This document shows positions 33,903-42,848 of a DNA stretch of 64,000 bases, piece after piece. Position 1 is the stretch's first letter. Each line of letters begins with the position of its first letter. The notes under the pieces are model-generated. The model was not told where the DNA came from. It saw only the letters and a list, made by a program, of their open reading frames with translations, and made no database searches. A program made the position numbers and the translations under genes. Origin of the DNA: Sinanaerobacter sp. ZZT-01. Lineage in GTDB: Bacteria; Bacillota; Clostridia; Peptostreptococcales; Anaerovoracaceae. The stretch spans positions 992,001 to 1,056,000 of the forward strand of contig NZ_CP141728.1 of the NCBI RefSeq assembly GCF_035621135.1, given 5' to 3'.

Positions 33903-33931
33903 TTGACACTTCATAATCCTTTCGATATAAT
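33903..33931 (+). promoter_or_regulatory. Promoter of the Rrf2/MerR pair
   Basis: TTGACA (33903-33908), 17 bp, TATAAT (33926-33931). The intergenic region also holds an imperfect AATAGAAAT/ATTTCTATT hairpin (about 33829-33866), possibly an operator facing cysK. Confidence 0.7.
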
Positions 33932-33977
33932 AAGGTAAGACCACGTTCCTACTACAAAAAAAATATAGGAGGAAATC

Positions 33978-34424
33978 ATGCGAATCTCAGCGAAGAGCCG
34001 ATATGCTTTGGCTGCGCTTACTTATATGGCATTAATACATGCTAACAACGAAACTGTTACATTGATTAAAATCTCCGAGACACTCGGTATTTCTAAATTA
34101 TACTTGGAACAAGCTTTTTCCCTGCTCAGACAGGCAGAGCTCGTCACTTCAATCAAAGGACCGCAGGGCGGTTATCGCCTGAACCGAGATCCAAAAGAAA
34201 TTACTGTATATCAAATTTTTTCTGCAATTGAAGCTTCTCTATTTCGTCCAACCGAACAAACGGTGCATGAAAAAGCTCCTTTTGTAGATAAAGCGATGCA
34301 GGCTCGAGTATTTTCTCAGCTGGATAAAACAATATTGGATACCTTGTCACACATAACCTTAGCTGACCTTGTAGAAGAAGAGTCCCTTCAAAACGAAGAA
34401 GCTTCCTATATGTTTTTTATTTGA
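33978..34424 (+). CDS. Rrf2 family regulator, CymR-like
   Basis: 148 aa. MRISAKSRYALAALTYMAL and the wing SIKGPQGGYRLNRDPKEITV identify Rrf2. Unlike the IscR-like protein at 9595 it has no cysteines in the effector region, as in CymR, which senses cysteine status through CysK itself. It is divergent from cysK, so control of cysteine synthesis is likely. AGGAGG precedes the ATG; a MerR gene follows 33 bp later. Confidence 0.87.
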   Translation: MRISAKSRYALAALTYMALIHANNETVTLIKISETLGISKLYLEQAFSLLRQAELVTSIKGPQGGYRLNRDPKEITVYQIFSAIEASLFRPTEQTVHEKAPFVDKAMQARVFSQLDKTILDTLSHITLADLVEEESLQNEEASYMFFI

Positions 34425-34457
34425 TAAAAACTGCACTTGTCGCATAGGAGGATTGTT

Positions 34458-35249
34458 ATGTCTCTGCATATCGGTAAGGTCTCAAAATTATTTGGAATTA
34501 CTCCGGAAACATTACGTTATTATGAGAGTGAGGGATTCTTACTTCCGAAAAAAAATCCTTCCAACGGTTATCGGGAATACACCTTTAAAGATATTCTCCT
34601 GCTGACTGATCTTCTGTTTTATCGAGATATTGGCATTCCCATTAAAGACATTCGTGAAATATTTAATGGTATGAGAGCAGACGAAGTCCCCGCTTTAATC
34701 GGAACAAAAAAGGTACAGATCCAAGAAAAAATTCAATATTATAAAGATTTTTTAGTTAAATTAGAAAACTGGGAATCTCTTCATACAGAATCTTTGCAGT
34801 TCTATGAAAAATATGATATACGCCCTATGCCGGCAGCTCTTTATAAAAAGAATACCTATGGCAATTATTCGGATAGCCTCTTTGCCTTTCAAAAAGACTT
34901 GCGTTCCGATCAAAGCTTAGATTTTTTTCTAACTTTTTCTTTTTACTGTAATTTGAATGAAGAAAAGCCTTTTCAGATAAAACGTTATATTGTATTAGAT
35001 AAAAGTGTTTCGCAAAACTTAAATTTCGATTTTTCAGGAGAGGATATTTTAGAAGAAAGGGCGAGCCGCTGCTTGTTTACTGTTGTAAAGTATCAAAGCG
35101 ATGCTGAAAAAATGCTTGCTCCCCTTTTGAATTATGCAAAGCTTCATCGACTCACATTGTCTGGTGATGTTTATGCAAGACAAAGTATCAATGAATACGA
35201 ACGAGAACACTGCACCGAATACTATCGAGTGTATGCAGTTCTAAAATAA
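34458..35249 (+). CDS. MerR family transcriptional regulator
   Basis: 263 aa. The N-terminal MerR HTH (HIGKVSKLFGITPETLRYYE, YREYTFKDILLLTDLLFYRD) is followed by a dimerisation coiled coil and a C-terminal region of about 150 residues with a GyrI/BmrR-like feel (RYIVLDKSV, ERASRCLFTVVKYQSDAEKM), suggesting a bulky organic ligand. ATAGGAGG supports 34458. A MerR-type 19-bp-spacer promoter stands 1.2 kb away ahead of MATE copy 4, its most plausible target in the window. Confidence 0.88.
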   Translation: MSLHIGKVSKLFGITPETLRYYESEGFLLPKKNPSNGYREYTFKDILLLTDLLFYRDIGIPIKDIREIFNGMRADEVPALIGTKKVQIQEKIQYYKDFLVKLENWESLHTESLQFYEKYDIRPMPAALYKKNTYGNYSDSLFAFQKDLRSDQSLDFFLTFSFYCNLNEEKPFQIKRYIVLDKSVSQNLNFDFSGEDILEERASRCLFTVVKYQSDAEKMLAPLLNYAKLHRLTLSGDVYARQSINEYEREHCTEYYRVYAVLK

Positions 35250-35271
35250 TATATGGAAATCCTACCTTTAT

Positions 35272-35316
35272 AAAATCTTCCTCTGTTCCGAATGGATATG
35301 AGGGAGATTTTTTATA
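35272..35316. terminator. Terminator between MerR and crcB genes
   Basis: AAAATCTTCCTC (35272-35283) and GAGGGAGATTTT (35300-35311), with one mismatch, then a T-run; usable on both strands by convergent genes. Confidence 0.7.
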
Positions 35317-35349
35317 GATTCGAATACCTGTTTCAGTTTTACTTTTCCA

Positions 35350-35721
35350 TTATAATGTGACTGCTGCCGTGATTGCAAAGCCGATCAAATAGCCAATAAT
35401 TCCTAAGCTAAGGGTCATGAAAATATATAAGAAAACATTGATCCTGTCATTTTTCTGATATAATCGGAAGCCCTCATACATAAAGGTAGAAAAAGTTGTA
35501 TAAGCACCTAAAAATCCATCTCCCAAAACAAGATACACGTTTTTATCCATTCCACAACTGCTTACTACCCCCAACAGAAACGCTCCTGTTAAATTAACAA
35601 AAAATGTTCCGACAGGAAACCCCGTCTTTGAACTTTTGGAGATCATTTTCCCTAATTGAAACCTTGTCAATGCTCCAAAAAACCCTCCTATTCCAACTAA
35701 AAACAAATTCATATATTTCAC
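35350..35721 (-). CDS. crcB: Fluoride channel subunit CrcB/Fluc
   Basis: 123 aa, four membrane helices. GIGGFFGALTRFQLG, FFVNLTGAFLLGVV and GFLGAYTTFSTFMYEGFRL (including the conserved Asn and FSTF motif) define CrcB. Together with the adjacent copy it probably forms the dual-topology heterodimer common in Gram-positives, exporting fluoride. A start three codons later (second ATG) is equally possible. Confidence 0.92.
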   Translation of the reverse strand: MKYMNLFLVGIGGFFGALTRFQLGKMISKSSKTGFPVGTFFVNLTGAFLLGVVSSCGMDKNVYLVLGDGFLGAYTTFSTFMYEGFRLYQKNDRINVFLYIFMTLSLGIIGYLIGFAITAAVTL

Positions 35722-35785
35722 TTCCTAACCTTCGTACATTTCCTCGTCTATAATCGAATCTCAATCCCCTGTTTTCTCTTCCTGC

Positions 35786-36175
35786 CTAGGACGCTGCCGT
35801 TTTGATTTTATGGGCAAATTTCATCCCAAGACAAGCAGCTCCAAATCCTAATGCAACAGAGATTATCACATAAAAAAATGCTGCAAAGTAATCCCCGCTC
35901 TGTATAAGAAGCACCGTTTCTTTACAGAATGTTGAAAATGTAGTATACGCACCTAAGAAACCGACCGTTATTCCCATTTGCATGTTTGCATTGATTTTCC
36001 ATGCTTTTGATGCAGCGGTTAGAATAAATGCCAGCAGAAAAGCTCCGCTGATATTGATAAATAAGGTGTCTAACGGGATTCGTTCATAATAATTCTGTAT
36101 TTGTATCTGCTTTATTGAATACCTAATGATTGCACCTGCAAACCCTCCACAACCTATATAAATATATTTTTGCAA
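35786..36175 (-). CDS. crcB: Fluoride channel subunit CrcB/Fluc (second copy)
   Basis: 129 aa from a TTG start with GAGGTG 8 nt before. GCGGFAGAIIRYSIKQ, LFINISGAFLLAFIL and GFLGAYTTFSTFCKETVLL match CrcB. It precedes the other copy by 64 bp in one operon. No fluoride riboswitch is recognisable in the 348-bp upstream region. Confidence 0.92.
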   Translation of the reverse strand: MQKYIYIGCGGFAGAIIRYSIKQIQIQNYYERIPLDTLFINISGAFLLAFILTAASKAWKINANMQMGITVGFLGAYTTFSTFCKETVLLIQSGDYFAAFFYVIISVALGFGAACLGMKFAHKIKTAAS

Positions 36176-36330
36176 CGACTATTCACCTCTTTAGCATTCC
36201 ATTCAGCACCTTTTTACTAGCTGAAATCCTCCATTTTTAATATAATTTTAAAACAATAATTTATCAGAGTTTATCCATAGATAACGCTATAAAAAAACAT
36301 TTAAATAGTTTAAATGATAATTTAGCTAAA

Positions 36331-36375
36331 GTCAAGCTGTGCCACAGCTTGACGCACTTTTCTTTTTCATTTTTT
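36331..36375 (+). terminator. Hairpin with T-rich tail, no upstream gene
   Basis: GTCAAGCTG (36331-36339) and CAGCTTGAC (36345-36353) form a perfect 9-bp stem followed by GCAC and T-rich sequence on plus. No plus-strand gene precedes it, so it may end an untranslated RNA. The rest of 36176-36430 is AT-rich without a visible gene. Confidence 0.45.
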
Positions 36376-36431
36376 TAATGAAATACAAGATATGTGTACC
36401 TCTATTTTCATGCCAATGCCTCCATTTTTAC

Positions 36432-36462
36432 TTGACTCTATAGCTACTACAGGGTTTATTCT
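36432..36462 (+). promoter_or_regulatory. MerR-type promoter of MATE copy 4
   Basis: TTGACT (36432-36437) and TATTCT (36457-36462) are separated by 19 bp, the overlong spacer typical of MerR-activated promoters. An interrupted dyad (ACTCTATAG, 3 bp, CTACAGGGT) at 36435-36455 fills the spacer. Confidence 0.65.
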
Positions 36463-36523
36463 TATATTATAGAAAATCACACTATGATTATCCTTTATTT
36501 TAAGCTAGAACGGAGGTCCTCTT

Positions 36524-37867
36524 ATGGAATCAGCTGCATTTAATGAACGACAAAGCTATCCGCAGTTCCTGCGGTTTTTATTCCCTTCTATTATCAGTAT
36601 GATCACCTTATCTTTTTACACGACGGTAGACGGTTTTTTTGTCTCCCGTTTTGTCGGCGCAAATGCACTAGCAGCAATCAATATCATTGTCCCTCTTACT
36701 TGTGTTTTTTACGGAATTGCTCTTATGCTGGCCTCCGGAGCCGGCGCATTAATTGCAATTAAGCTTGGGGAACAAAAGAAAAAAGAGGCAGATTCTTTAT
36801 TCAGCTTTACCCTTTTAGCCTTGTTTGCCATCGGTCTTATCCTTACTTTTTTCTGTTTGTTTTTTTTAAATCCAATTTTAAAGCTTTTGGGTTCCACAGA
36901 TATCCTAATGCCTTACACTCGAATTTATGGATTCTTAACGGCACTTATGACCATTCCGATGATGTTTAAACTATTTCTCGAACATTTTGCTCGTATTGAC
37001 GGAAATCCCTCTCTTGCTTTTTTTATGTCGACTTCGGGTCTTTTTTTTAATATTGTTTTTGACTACCTGTTTATAGCTCCAATGGATCTAGGTATTTTGG
37101 GAGCCGCCTTAGGTACTTTTTTATCCATCCTTTTATCCGAAGCAATCGGCATTGTTTACTTCCTAAGTAAACGGTCTAACCTCCGTCTGACCAAACCACT
37201 TGCAGATGGTATATTTTTCGTACGCTCCTGTATCAACGGAAGCTCACAAATGCTGATAGAGCTTTCAACAGGAATCATTACGTTTCTTTTCAATATCAGC
37301 ATCTTAAAATACCAAGGAGAAATCGGTATTGCTGCCGTTTCCATCCTCATGTTTATTTATTATTTTCTCGTTGCAATTTACATGGGCGTTTCCGTCGGTG
37401 CATCGCCGATTATCAGCTACAGCTACGGAGCAAAAAATGACTGGCGCACGCGGTTGGTTCTCCGTCACTCCTATATCAGCTTAGCTTGGATGTCTATTGT
37501 CATCTTTCTTCTCTCTCTCACCGGAAGAGAATTCATGATAAAGATATTTACAGAAGATACTGCTGTCATTCAAGTCGCAAAAAATGGTATGTTTCTTTTT
37601 TCGTGGTGTTTTTTATTTACCGGAATCAATATTTTTATATCCACCCTCTTTACTTCTATTGGTAATGGCCGCATTGCAGGTATTCTTTCACTTTTTCGCT
37701 GCCTCATATTTGCATCCGCTGCCATTATCATGCTTCCGAAAATGATTGGAGAAGCGGGGATTTGGATTGCCGTTCCTGTTGCTGAATTTCTGACCTTATT
37801 TTTATCCGCCTACTATTATAAACGAAACCATTGTGCCATGTTTCCCAATTCGTGTACTGATTCATAA
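36524..37867 (+). CDS. MATE family efflux transporter (copy 4 of 4)
   Basis: 447 aa with 12 predicted membrane segments: PSIISMITLSFYTTVDGFFV, ASGAGALIAIKLGEQKKKEA, INGSSQMLIELSTGIITF. Most similar by eye to copy 1 among the four. GGAGG precedes the ATG. Its promoter has MerR-family geometry, pointing to inducible control by the MerR protein at 34458 or another one. Confidence 0.93.
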   Translation: MESAAFNERQSYPQFLRFLFPSIISMITLSFYTTVDGFFVSRFVGANALAAINIIVPLTCVFYGIALMLASGAGALIAIKLGEQKKKEADSLFSFTLLALFAIGLILTFFCLFFLNPILKLLGSTDILMPYTRIYGFLTALMTIPMMFKLFLEHFARIDGNPSLAFFMSTSGLFFNIVFDYLFIAPMDLGILGAALGTFLSILLSEAIGIVYFLSKRSNLRLTKPLADGIFFVRSCINGSSQMLIELSTGIITFLFNISILKYQGEIGIAAVSILMFIYYFLVAIYMGVSVGASPIISYSYGAKNDWRTRLVLRHSYISLAWMSIVIFLLSLTGREFMIKIFTEDTAVIQVAKNGMFLFSWCFLFTGINIFISTLFTSIGNGRIAGILSLFRCLIFASAAIIMLPKMIGEAGIWIAVPVAEFLTLFLSAYYYKRNHCAMFPNSCTDS

Positions 37868-37971
37868 AATAAAGCTTTATTCTTTAAGAAACTTCTTAAT
37901 GAATAAGGTCAAATTAAATAATTCCCTATCTTCTTTCCAGAAAAAAAATTTTGTCAATCTTGTAAAAATGA

Positions 37972-38015
37972 TTGACATTTTTTATAAATATTAATATATT
38001 AGTATATACTAATAT
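37972..38015 (+). promoter_or_regulatory. Promoter and ArsR-type operator
   Basis: TTGACA (37972-37977), 17 bp, TATATT (37995-38000). The perfect 20-bp palindrome ATATTAGTATATACTAATAT (37996-38015) overlaps the -10 and start site, as expected for an ArsR-family repressor; the operon's third gene encodes one. Confidence 0.8.
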
Positions 38016-38034
38016 TCTAATAAGGAGATTTATT

Positions 38035-38232
38035 ATGGCAAAAAAAATAGCTTCAATTTCAAATGAATGTGTAGCGTGCGGAAGCTGCTTAAAGGTCTGC
38101 CCGCTTCACGCAATTTCTATTTTTAAAGGAAGTCTGGCAGTCATAGATGATTCAAAATGTGTGGGCTGCGGCAAATGTCAAAAAGCTTGTCCTGCGTCCG
38201 TAATACATATTGTTGATAGAAAGGAGATATAA
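38035..38232 (+). CDS. 2[4Fe-4S] ferredoxin-like protein
   Basis: 65 aa with two CxxCxxCxxxC motifs (Cys12/15/18/22, VACGSCLKVCP; Cys42/45/48/52, VGCGKCQKACP). An electron carrier. AAGGAG supports the ATG at 38035; the open frame upstream runs through the promoter. It abuts the membrane Fe-S gene, whose ATG follows at once, so both are made together, probably as electron donor and acceptor. Confidence 0.9.
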   Translation: MAKKIASISNECVACGSCLKVCPLHAISIFKGSLAVIDDSKCVGCGKCQKACPASVIHIVDRKEI

Positions 38233-38823
38233 ATGAGACAACAAAAACATTGGTATGATTACCTCTGGATCGTAACAACCATCTATCTGATCTTGGGATT
38301 TTTCAATATTCTCTTTGCATGGATTGGCATCCTCTGTTTTATCCTGCCGCTCTTATTTGCGCTGATTGGAGGGAATAAACATTATTGTAATCACTACTGC
38401 GGCCGTGGCCAGCTCTTTGCACTCTTAGGCAATCAGCTTCACTTGTCCGCTCACCGATCCATTCCGTCGTGGATTCGCTCAAAATGGTTCCGATATGGTT
38501 TTTTGCTTTTCTTTCTGACTATGTTTGGAAATATGCTCTTCTCAACCTATCTGGTATTTTCCGAAGCACGTGGATTGAAAGAGGTCGTTACTCTATTTTG
38601 GACATTTAAGCTTCCTTGGGAATGGACTGACGTTTCAATTGTTTCTCCTTGGGTTGCACAATTTTCTTTTGGTTTTTACAGTTTGATGCTGACATCTGCT
38701 CTGCTGGGCTTAATCACTATGGCATTATATAAACCACGCTCTTGGTGCGTTTATTGCCCTATGGGAACTATGACACAAGGTATTTGCCAGCTGAGACATA
38801 AAGCGACTAAGGGTACTGAATGA
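38233..38823 (+). CDS. NapH/YccM-like 4Fe-4S membrane protein
   Basis: 196 aa with about five predicted helices. Two short cysteine clusters, KHYCNHYCGRGQLFALLG and WCVYCPMGTMTQGIC, resemble the membrane-facing Cys motifs of NapH/NosR/RnfB-related quinol oxidase-like proteins, but the usual soluble ferredoxin domain is absent and may be supplied by the upstream 65-aa ferredoxin. The substrate is unknown. Third partner is an ArsR regulator. Confidence 0.75.
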   Translation: MRQQKHWYDYLWIVTTIYLILGFFNILFAWIGILCFILPLLFALIGGNKHYCNHYCGRGQLFALLGNQLHLSAHRSIPSWIRSKWFRYGFLLFFLTMFGNMLFSTYLVFSEARGLKEVVTLFWTFKLPWEWTDVSIVSPWVAQFSFGFYSLMLTSALLGLITMALYKPRSWCVYCPMGTMTQGICQLRHKATKGTE

Positions 38824-38868
38824 TTCACAGTCCCATATATAAATTTTATAGAAAGAGAGGAACAAAAG

Positions 38869-39198
38869 ATGAATGAAACAGACAGTAATGTGAAGACTAA
38901 GCGTGATGTATTAATGGCAGAGGAGAACTTGACCCGTGTAACAGAGCTTCTTAAAGTTCTAGCTAATGAAAACCGCCTTATGATTTTATGCATCCTCATG
39001 GAGAGCTCTCTCAGTGTCAGTGAAATCGGAAATCAAGTGGCGCACATTACGCAATCAGCACTTTCTCAGCATCTTTCGGTACTAAAAGCACACGGCATTC
39101 TCAGCTCAAAAAAAATAGGTCAGAGCATCTTTTATTCCATAAGTGACCACCGTGTAGAGGCCATTCTTCAAGTTCTGAAAAGCTGCTATTGCTGTTGA
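38869..39198 (+). CDS. ArsR/SmtB family regulator
   Basis: 109 aa winged helix: LLKVLANENRLMILCILMES, ITQSALSQHLSVLKAHGILS, KKIGQSIFYSISDHRVEAIL. The chain ends KSCYCC, a terminal Cys cluster that could bind metal or react with sulfur species; there is no ELCVCDL metal motif (SSLSVSEIG instead). It probably represses its own operon through the 20-bp palindrome at 37996. Confidence 0.9.
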   Translation: MNETDSNVKTKRDVLMAEENLTRVTELLKVLANENRLMILCILMESSLSVSEIGNQVAHITQSALSQHLSVLKAHGILSSKKIGQSIFYSISDHRVEAILQVLKSCYCC

Positions 39199-39415
39199 TC
39201 TTGCATTAATAACAACTAATTCAACACCAATTCAGATTTTTTAAGCAACTTTTTTCGTTTATGCTTTGGAAAAATGGGTAAACTTTCTAATAGCAGAACA
39301 GCTATTGAGAATAAGGGGATTATGAAGTGCATATTGTATGTGGGCATCTTAATATGTACGGAGTCAGTGATGCAACCCACCGTATCTCAAAAATGGAATA
39401 GAGGAGAATACACTA

Positions 39416-41152
39416 ATGATCAAGAACACAACCATCAAAGCAAAGCTTGTACTTATTTTCAGTTTTCTTATTTTTACAGCCGTCTTTATTCAAGGACTCA
39501 TTTCATTTATCGAACTGACAAAAGCCCATAATTCAGCAATAACTGCGGAACAGCAAAAGTTTGATTCTGTCATAAAAACCAGTATCGAAAATCTAATCAG
39601 CGTATTAGATGTGAATCACCAAAGGTACTTGGACGGTGAAATTACACATGATGAAGAAATGGAAGCAGCCAAGCGAATTGTCCGTGACACTCGATACAAT
39701 GGCGGGGAAGGTTATTTCTGGGCTGACTTAGAAAACGGTGACTGCGTGGTACATATGAATCCTGAATACGAAGGGCAGCAGCGATATGACGCAAAAGACC
39801 TTGAAGGAAATTTTTATATTCAAAGTTTGATTCAGGCGGGAAATGAAGGTGGAAATTACACGGAATTTTATTTTACAAAACCGAACCGAGAAGGCAGTTT
39901 TAAAAAGCGTGCATTTACAGAAAAATATGAGCCTTACGGTTGGTATATCAGCACCGGAAACTACTATGAAGACATCGAAAAAACAATCAGCCAATATCAG
40001 ACTGCGAAACGCATTTCCCTGATCGAAATGATTGCATTCAGTATCATTATGGGTGCACTGGGAACGTTCATATTAACCGTAATTGCCGGCAAGATAACAG
40101 ACCGATTGAAAAGTATCACACAGCGTCTGAGCCTGCTCAGTCAGGGGGACCTGCATTCTTCGGTCCCTGAAATAAATACCGGAGATGAACTGGAGACCTT
40201 GTCCATTGCAACAAAACAAACCATTGACAACCTGAGCGATATCCTTTATGACATTGACACTACGATGAAACATTTCTCAGATGGGAACTTCATCTTAGAA
40301 TCAGCAGCAAATTATCAAGGGGATCTATCTGGAATCAATGATTCCATACACAAATTTTCTATCAATATTTCCGAAACATTGGCACAGATTAATACTTCAT
40401 CCGATGAAGTTTCTCGCGGCTCAGTTCAAGTATCAGCAGGCTCTCAAACTTTGGCACAAGGTGCGACAGAACAAACTTCTGCTATACAAGAGCTCTCTTC
40501 CTTTGTTAATGACATGACACGCAACATTCAACAAACGTCAAAGGATGCGGAAGAAGCAAAGAATATTGCAGAAGAAGCCAGCATATCTTCTGCTCAAGGA
40601 AAACAGCAAATGCAAAAAATGATTGAAGCTATGGATAAGATCAGTTACGCTTCCAGTGAAATCGGAAAAATAATTAAGAACATTGATGATATTGCATTTC
40701 AAACAAACATCCTCGCTCTAAACGCCGCAGTGGAAGCAGCACGTGCCGGTGAAGCAGGAAAAGGATTTGCCGTTGTTGCGGATGAAGTACGCAACCTCGC
40801 AGGTAAATCCGCAGAAAGTGCAAAAAATACATCGGAACTCATTGAGCATTCCATGTCAGCCATTTCCAATGGAACTGAAATTGTTTCTGAAACTGCCGAT
40901 TCCTTAAACAGTATCATCTCAAGCTCTGAGAAATCTTCCGAAGTGATTCAGCATATTGCAGACGCCGCAATTGAGCAGGAGCAAGCTGTTATTGAAGTCA
41001 ATACCCGACTCACGCAGGTTTCTGAGGTCATTCAGCTAAATAGTGCCACTGCGGAAGAAAGTGCTGCGTTAAGCGAAGAAATGTCCGCTCAGGCTTCTAT
41101 TCTGAAGGACTTAATCCAGCATTTCAAGTTTGATGAAAAAAATGCAGTTTAA
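39416..41152 (+). CDS. Methyl-accepting chemotaxis protein (Cache sensor)
   Basis: 578 aa. TM1 at about 10-32, an extracytoplasmic single Cache domain ([46 protein letters not shown]), TM2 at about 200-222, HAMP, and a signalling domain whose hairpin tip is [40 protein letters not shown]. sCache-2 receptors sense small carboxylates or similar ligands. AGAGGAG precedes the ATG. The 217-bp leader contains a GTGGGCATC/GATGCAACCCAC stem. Confidence 0.94.
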   Translation: MIKNTTIKAKLVLIFSFLIFTAVFIQGLISFIELTKAHNSAITAEQQKFDSVIKTSIENLISVLDVNHQRYLDGEITHDEEMEAAKRIVRDTRYNGGEGYFWADLENGDCVVHMNPEYEGQQRYDAKDLEGNFYIQSLIQAGNEGGNYTEFYFTKPNREGSFKKRAFTEKYEPYGWYISTGNYYEDIEKTISQYQTAKRISLIEMIAFSIIMGALGTFILTVIAGKITDRLKSITQRLSLLSQGDLHSSVPEINTGDELETLSIATKQTIDNLSDILYDIDTTMKHFSDGNFILESAANYQGDLSGINDSIHKFSINISETLAQINTSSDEVSRGSVQVSAGSQTLAQGATEQTSAIQELSSFVNDMTRNIQQTSKDAEEAKNIAEEASISSAQGKQQMQKMIEAMDKISYASSEIGKIIKNIDDIAFQTNILALNAAVEAARAGEAGKGFAVVADEVRNLAGKSAESAKNTSELIEHSMSAISNGTEIVSETADSLNSIISSSEKSSEVIQHIADAAIEQEQAVIEVNTRLTQVSEVIQLNSATAEESAALSEEMSAQASILKDLIQHFKFDEKNAV

Positions 41153-41192
41153 TGCATTTAAATAAATTAGAAATAGAAAAGGAGAAAATATT

Positions 41193-41726
41193 ATGAATGT
41201 ATATGATTTTACTGTTAAGAACAATCAAGGAGATATGGTATCACTATCTCAATACAAAGGAAAGGTTCTGCTGATTATTAATACTGCAACCAAATGCGGG
41301 CTAACACCTCAGTACGAAGCAATCGAGAAACTATACCAGAAATTCCATGCAGAAGGCTTAGAAATTCTTGATTTCCCTTGTAACCAATTCTTGGAGCAAG
41401 CCCCGGGAAGCGATGAACAAATCGAAGAATTTTGCACAATCAACTACAACACCACATTCCCACGTTTTTCTAAATTAGATGTCAATGGCAAGGATGCCGA
41501 TCCACTATTTGTCTGGCTGAAAGAGCAAGCACCTGAAGATCTCGGTGATGAAGAAACAAAAGCTTTTGAGAACAAAGTCAAAGATCTGAAACCACTTGAA
41601 AAAAGCGGAGATATTAAGTGGAATTTCGGTAAATTCCTGATCGACAAAAGTGGAAATGTAAAAGCCCGCTACTCCCCGGCTTATAAACCAGAACAGCTCG
41701 AAAAAGAAATTGAAGAACTTCTTTAA
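41193..41726 (+). CDS. Glutathione peroxidase family (thiol peroxidase)
   Basis: 177 aa. Peroxidatic Cys35 in NTATKCGLTPQ, with the Gln of FPCNQF and the Trp-Asn of KWNFGKFLID completing the catalytic set. Cys rather than Sec; bacterial relatives use thioredoxin. AAAAGGAG precedes the ATG. Ends in a strong terminator. Confidence 0.93.
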   Translation: MNVYDFTVKNNQGDMVSLSQYKGKVLLIINTATKCGLTPQYEAIEKLYQKFHAEGLEILDFPCNQFLEQAPGSDEQIEEFCTINYNTTFPRFSKLDVNGKDADPLFVWLKEQAPEDLGDEETKAFENKVKDLKPLEKSGDIKWNFGKFLIDKSGNVKARYSPAYKPEQLEKEIEELL

Positions 41727-41734
41727 CTGAATTA

Positions 41735-41779
41735 AAAAATACCTTGTGCAGACCTCATATTCACGCAAGGTATTTTTTT
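41735..41779 (+). terminator. Terminator of the glutathione peroxidase gene
   Basis: AAATACCTTG and CAAGGTATTT form a 10-bp stem followed by TTTTT. Confidence 0.85.
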
Positions 41780-41836
41780 AATTCGAACCATAATTTCTCA
41801 TACCTCTTAAAGAAGCAGAGCTGAGTATGAATGTGT

Positions 41837-42049
41837 CTAACTCTCTGAGTTTTCCTTCTCATTTTTAAAAAATCTTTTTAAGAATTGTATGATAGCGGCA
41901 AAGCCCCAAATGTATATGTAGTCTGGGATAATTCCATATAAAGCCTTATGCACATCACCTAAGCTGAATGCCAAGTTCACTATAAAACTCAGCAGACAGA
42001 TTGCTGCATTCGCGCAAATAAAATAAAGAATCACTTGTTTTCCTTTCAA
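41837..42049 (-). CDS. Small membrane protein, unknown
   Basis: 70 aa with two predicted helices (VILYFICANAAICLLSFIVN, YIYIWGFAAIIQFLKRFF) and a charged tail (KNEKENSES). The start is TTG, about 10 nt after a strong GGAGGAG. No family recognised. Confidence 0.55.
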   Translation of the reverse strand: MKGKQVILYFICANAAICLLSFIVNLAFSLGDVHKALYGIIPDYIYIWGFAAIIQFLKRFFKNEKENSES

Positions 42050-42181
42050 TTCTATTCAACTCCTCCTTCTTCTTACGGATTCTATAAACTGAAATGACTC
42101 CTATAAATAATTAAAGCAATCCTCAATTTTATGAAGGGTAACAAATGTTTATATCATATAACTTTTATGATACAAACCTAT

Positions 42182-42829
42182 CTATCTTAAAATGGTCCAT
42201 AACTCTTCCGCTTTTTCAATCACATGTTCCGGTTTCACATCCTGAAGTTTGCTCTGTGCATCCGTCGCCATAGCCCAGCTGACTAAAACAGCTTCTACGC
42301 CTGCATTTTGTGCACAAAGAACGTCAAACATGCTGTCTCCGATCATTATAGTTTCCTGTGGTTCAGAATTCAATTTTTCTAATGCAATCCTTATGGGTTC
42401 CGGGTCTGGCTTGTGCTTATTTGTGTCATCTGCTGTCACAATGGTATCAAAGTATCCAATCAAACCATATTTTTTCAATCCGATTTCAGTGGAATTTCTT
42501 AATCGTGAGGTAACAACACCTAACTTATATCCTTTCTGCTTCAATCCTTCGATTAATTCTTTCATTCCAGGAAATAATTCTATCAGTTCCCGATAATGCT
42601 CAAACTGGTAGCTGCGATAAATCTCTATCGCTTTTTCCGTATCAAAATCCGGAAGAACGCGCTCCATCGTAATACGAAGTGGTTCTCCAAAGGTTTCTAA
42701 TATTTCCTCTAAAGATCGCTCTCTCCCTTCTAAAGTTTGAAACGTATGCTGCCATGACTTTATGATGATATCGTTTGTATCCATAATCGTACCATCAAAA
42801 TCAAAAAGTACTGTTGTTTTTTTCTTCAT
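42182..42829 (-). CDS. HAD hydrolase, PpaX/Gph-like
   Basis: 215 aa. HAD motifs I VLFDFDGTIMDT, II VVTSRLRN, III KHKPDPEP and IV IMIGDSMFDV, with a helical cap, resemble pyrophosphatase PpaX or phosphoglycolate phosphatase. It starts 19 bp after the tex stop, so it is the last gene of the ytvI-like/tex operon. Confidence 0.87.
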   Translation of the reverse strand: MKKKTTVLFDFDGTIMDTNDIIIKSWQHTFQTLEGRERSLEEILETFGEPLRITMERVLPDFDTEKAIEIYRSYQFEHYRELIELFPGMKELIEGLKQKGYKLGVVTSRLRNSTEIGLKKYGLIGYFDTIVTADDTNKHKPDPEPIRIALEKLNSEPQETIMIGDSMFDVLCAQNAGVEAVLVSWAMATDAQSKLQDVKPEHVIEKAEELWTILR

Positions 42830-42848
42830 CGATTCTTCTCTTTTCTTT

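Noticed and set aside
36176-36300. Search for a fluoride riboswitch upstream of crcB
   Set aside because: No GGxGATGG core or matching pseudoknot sequence was found by eye.
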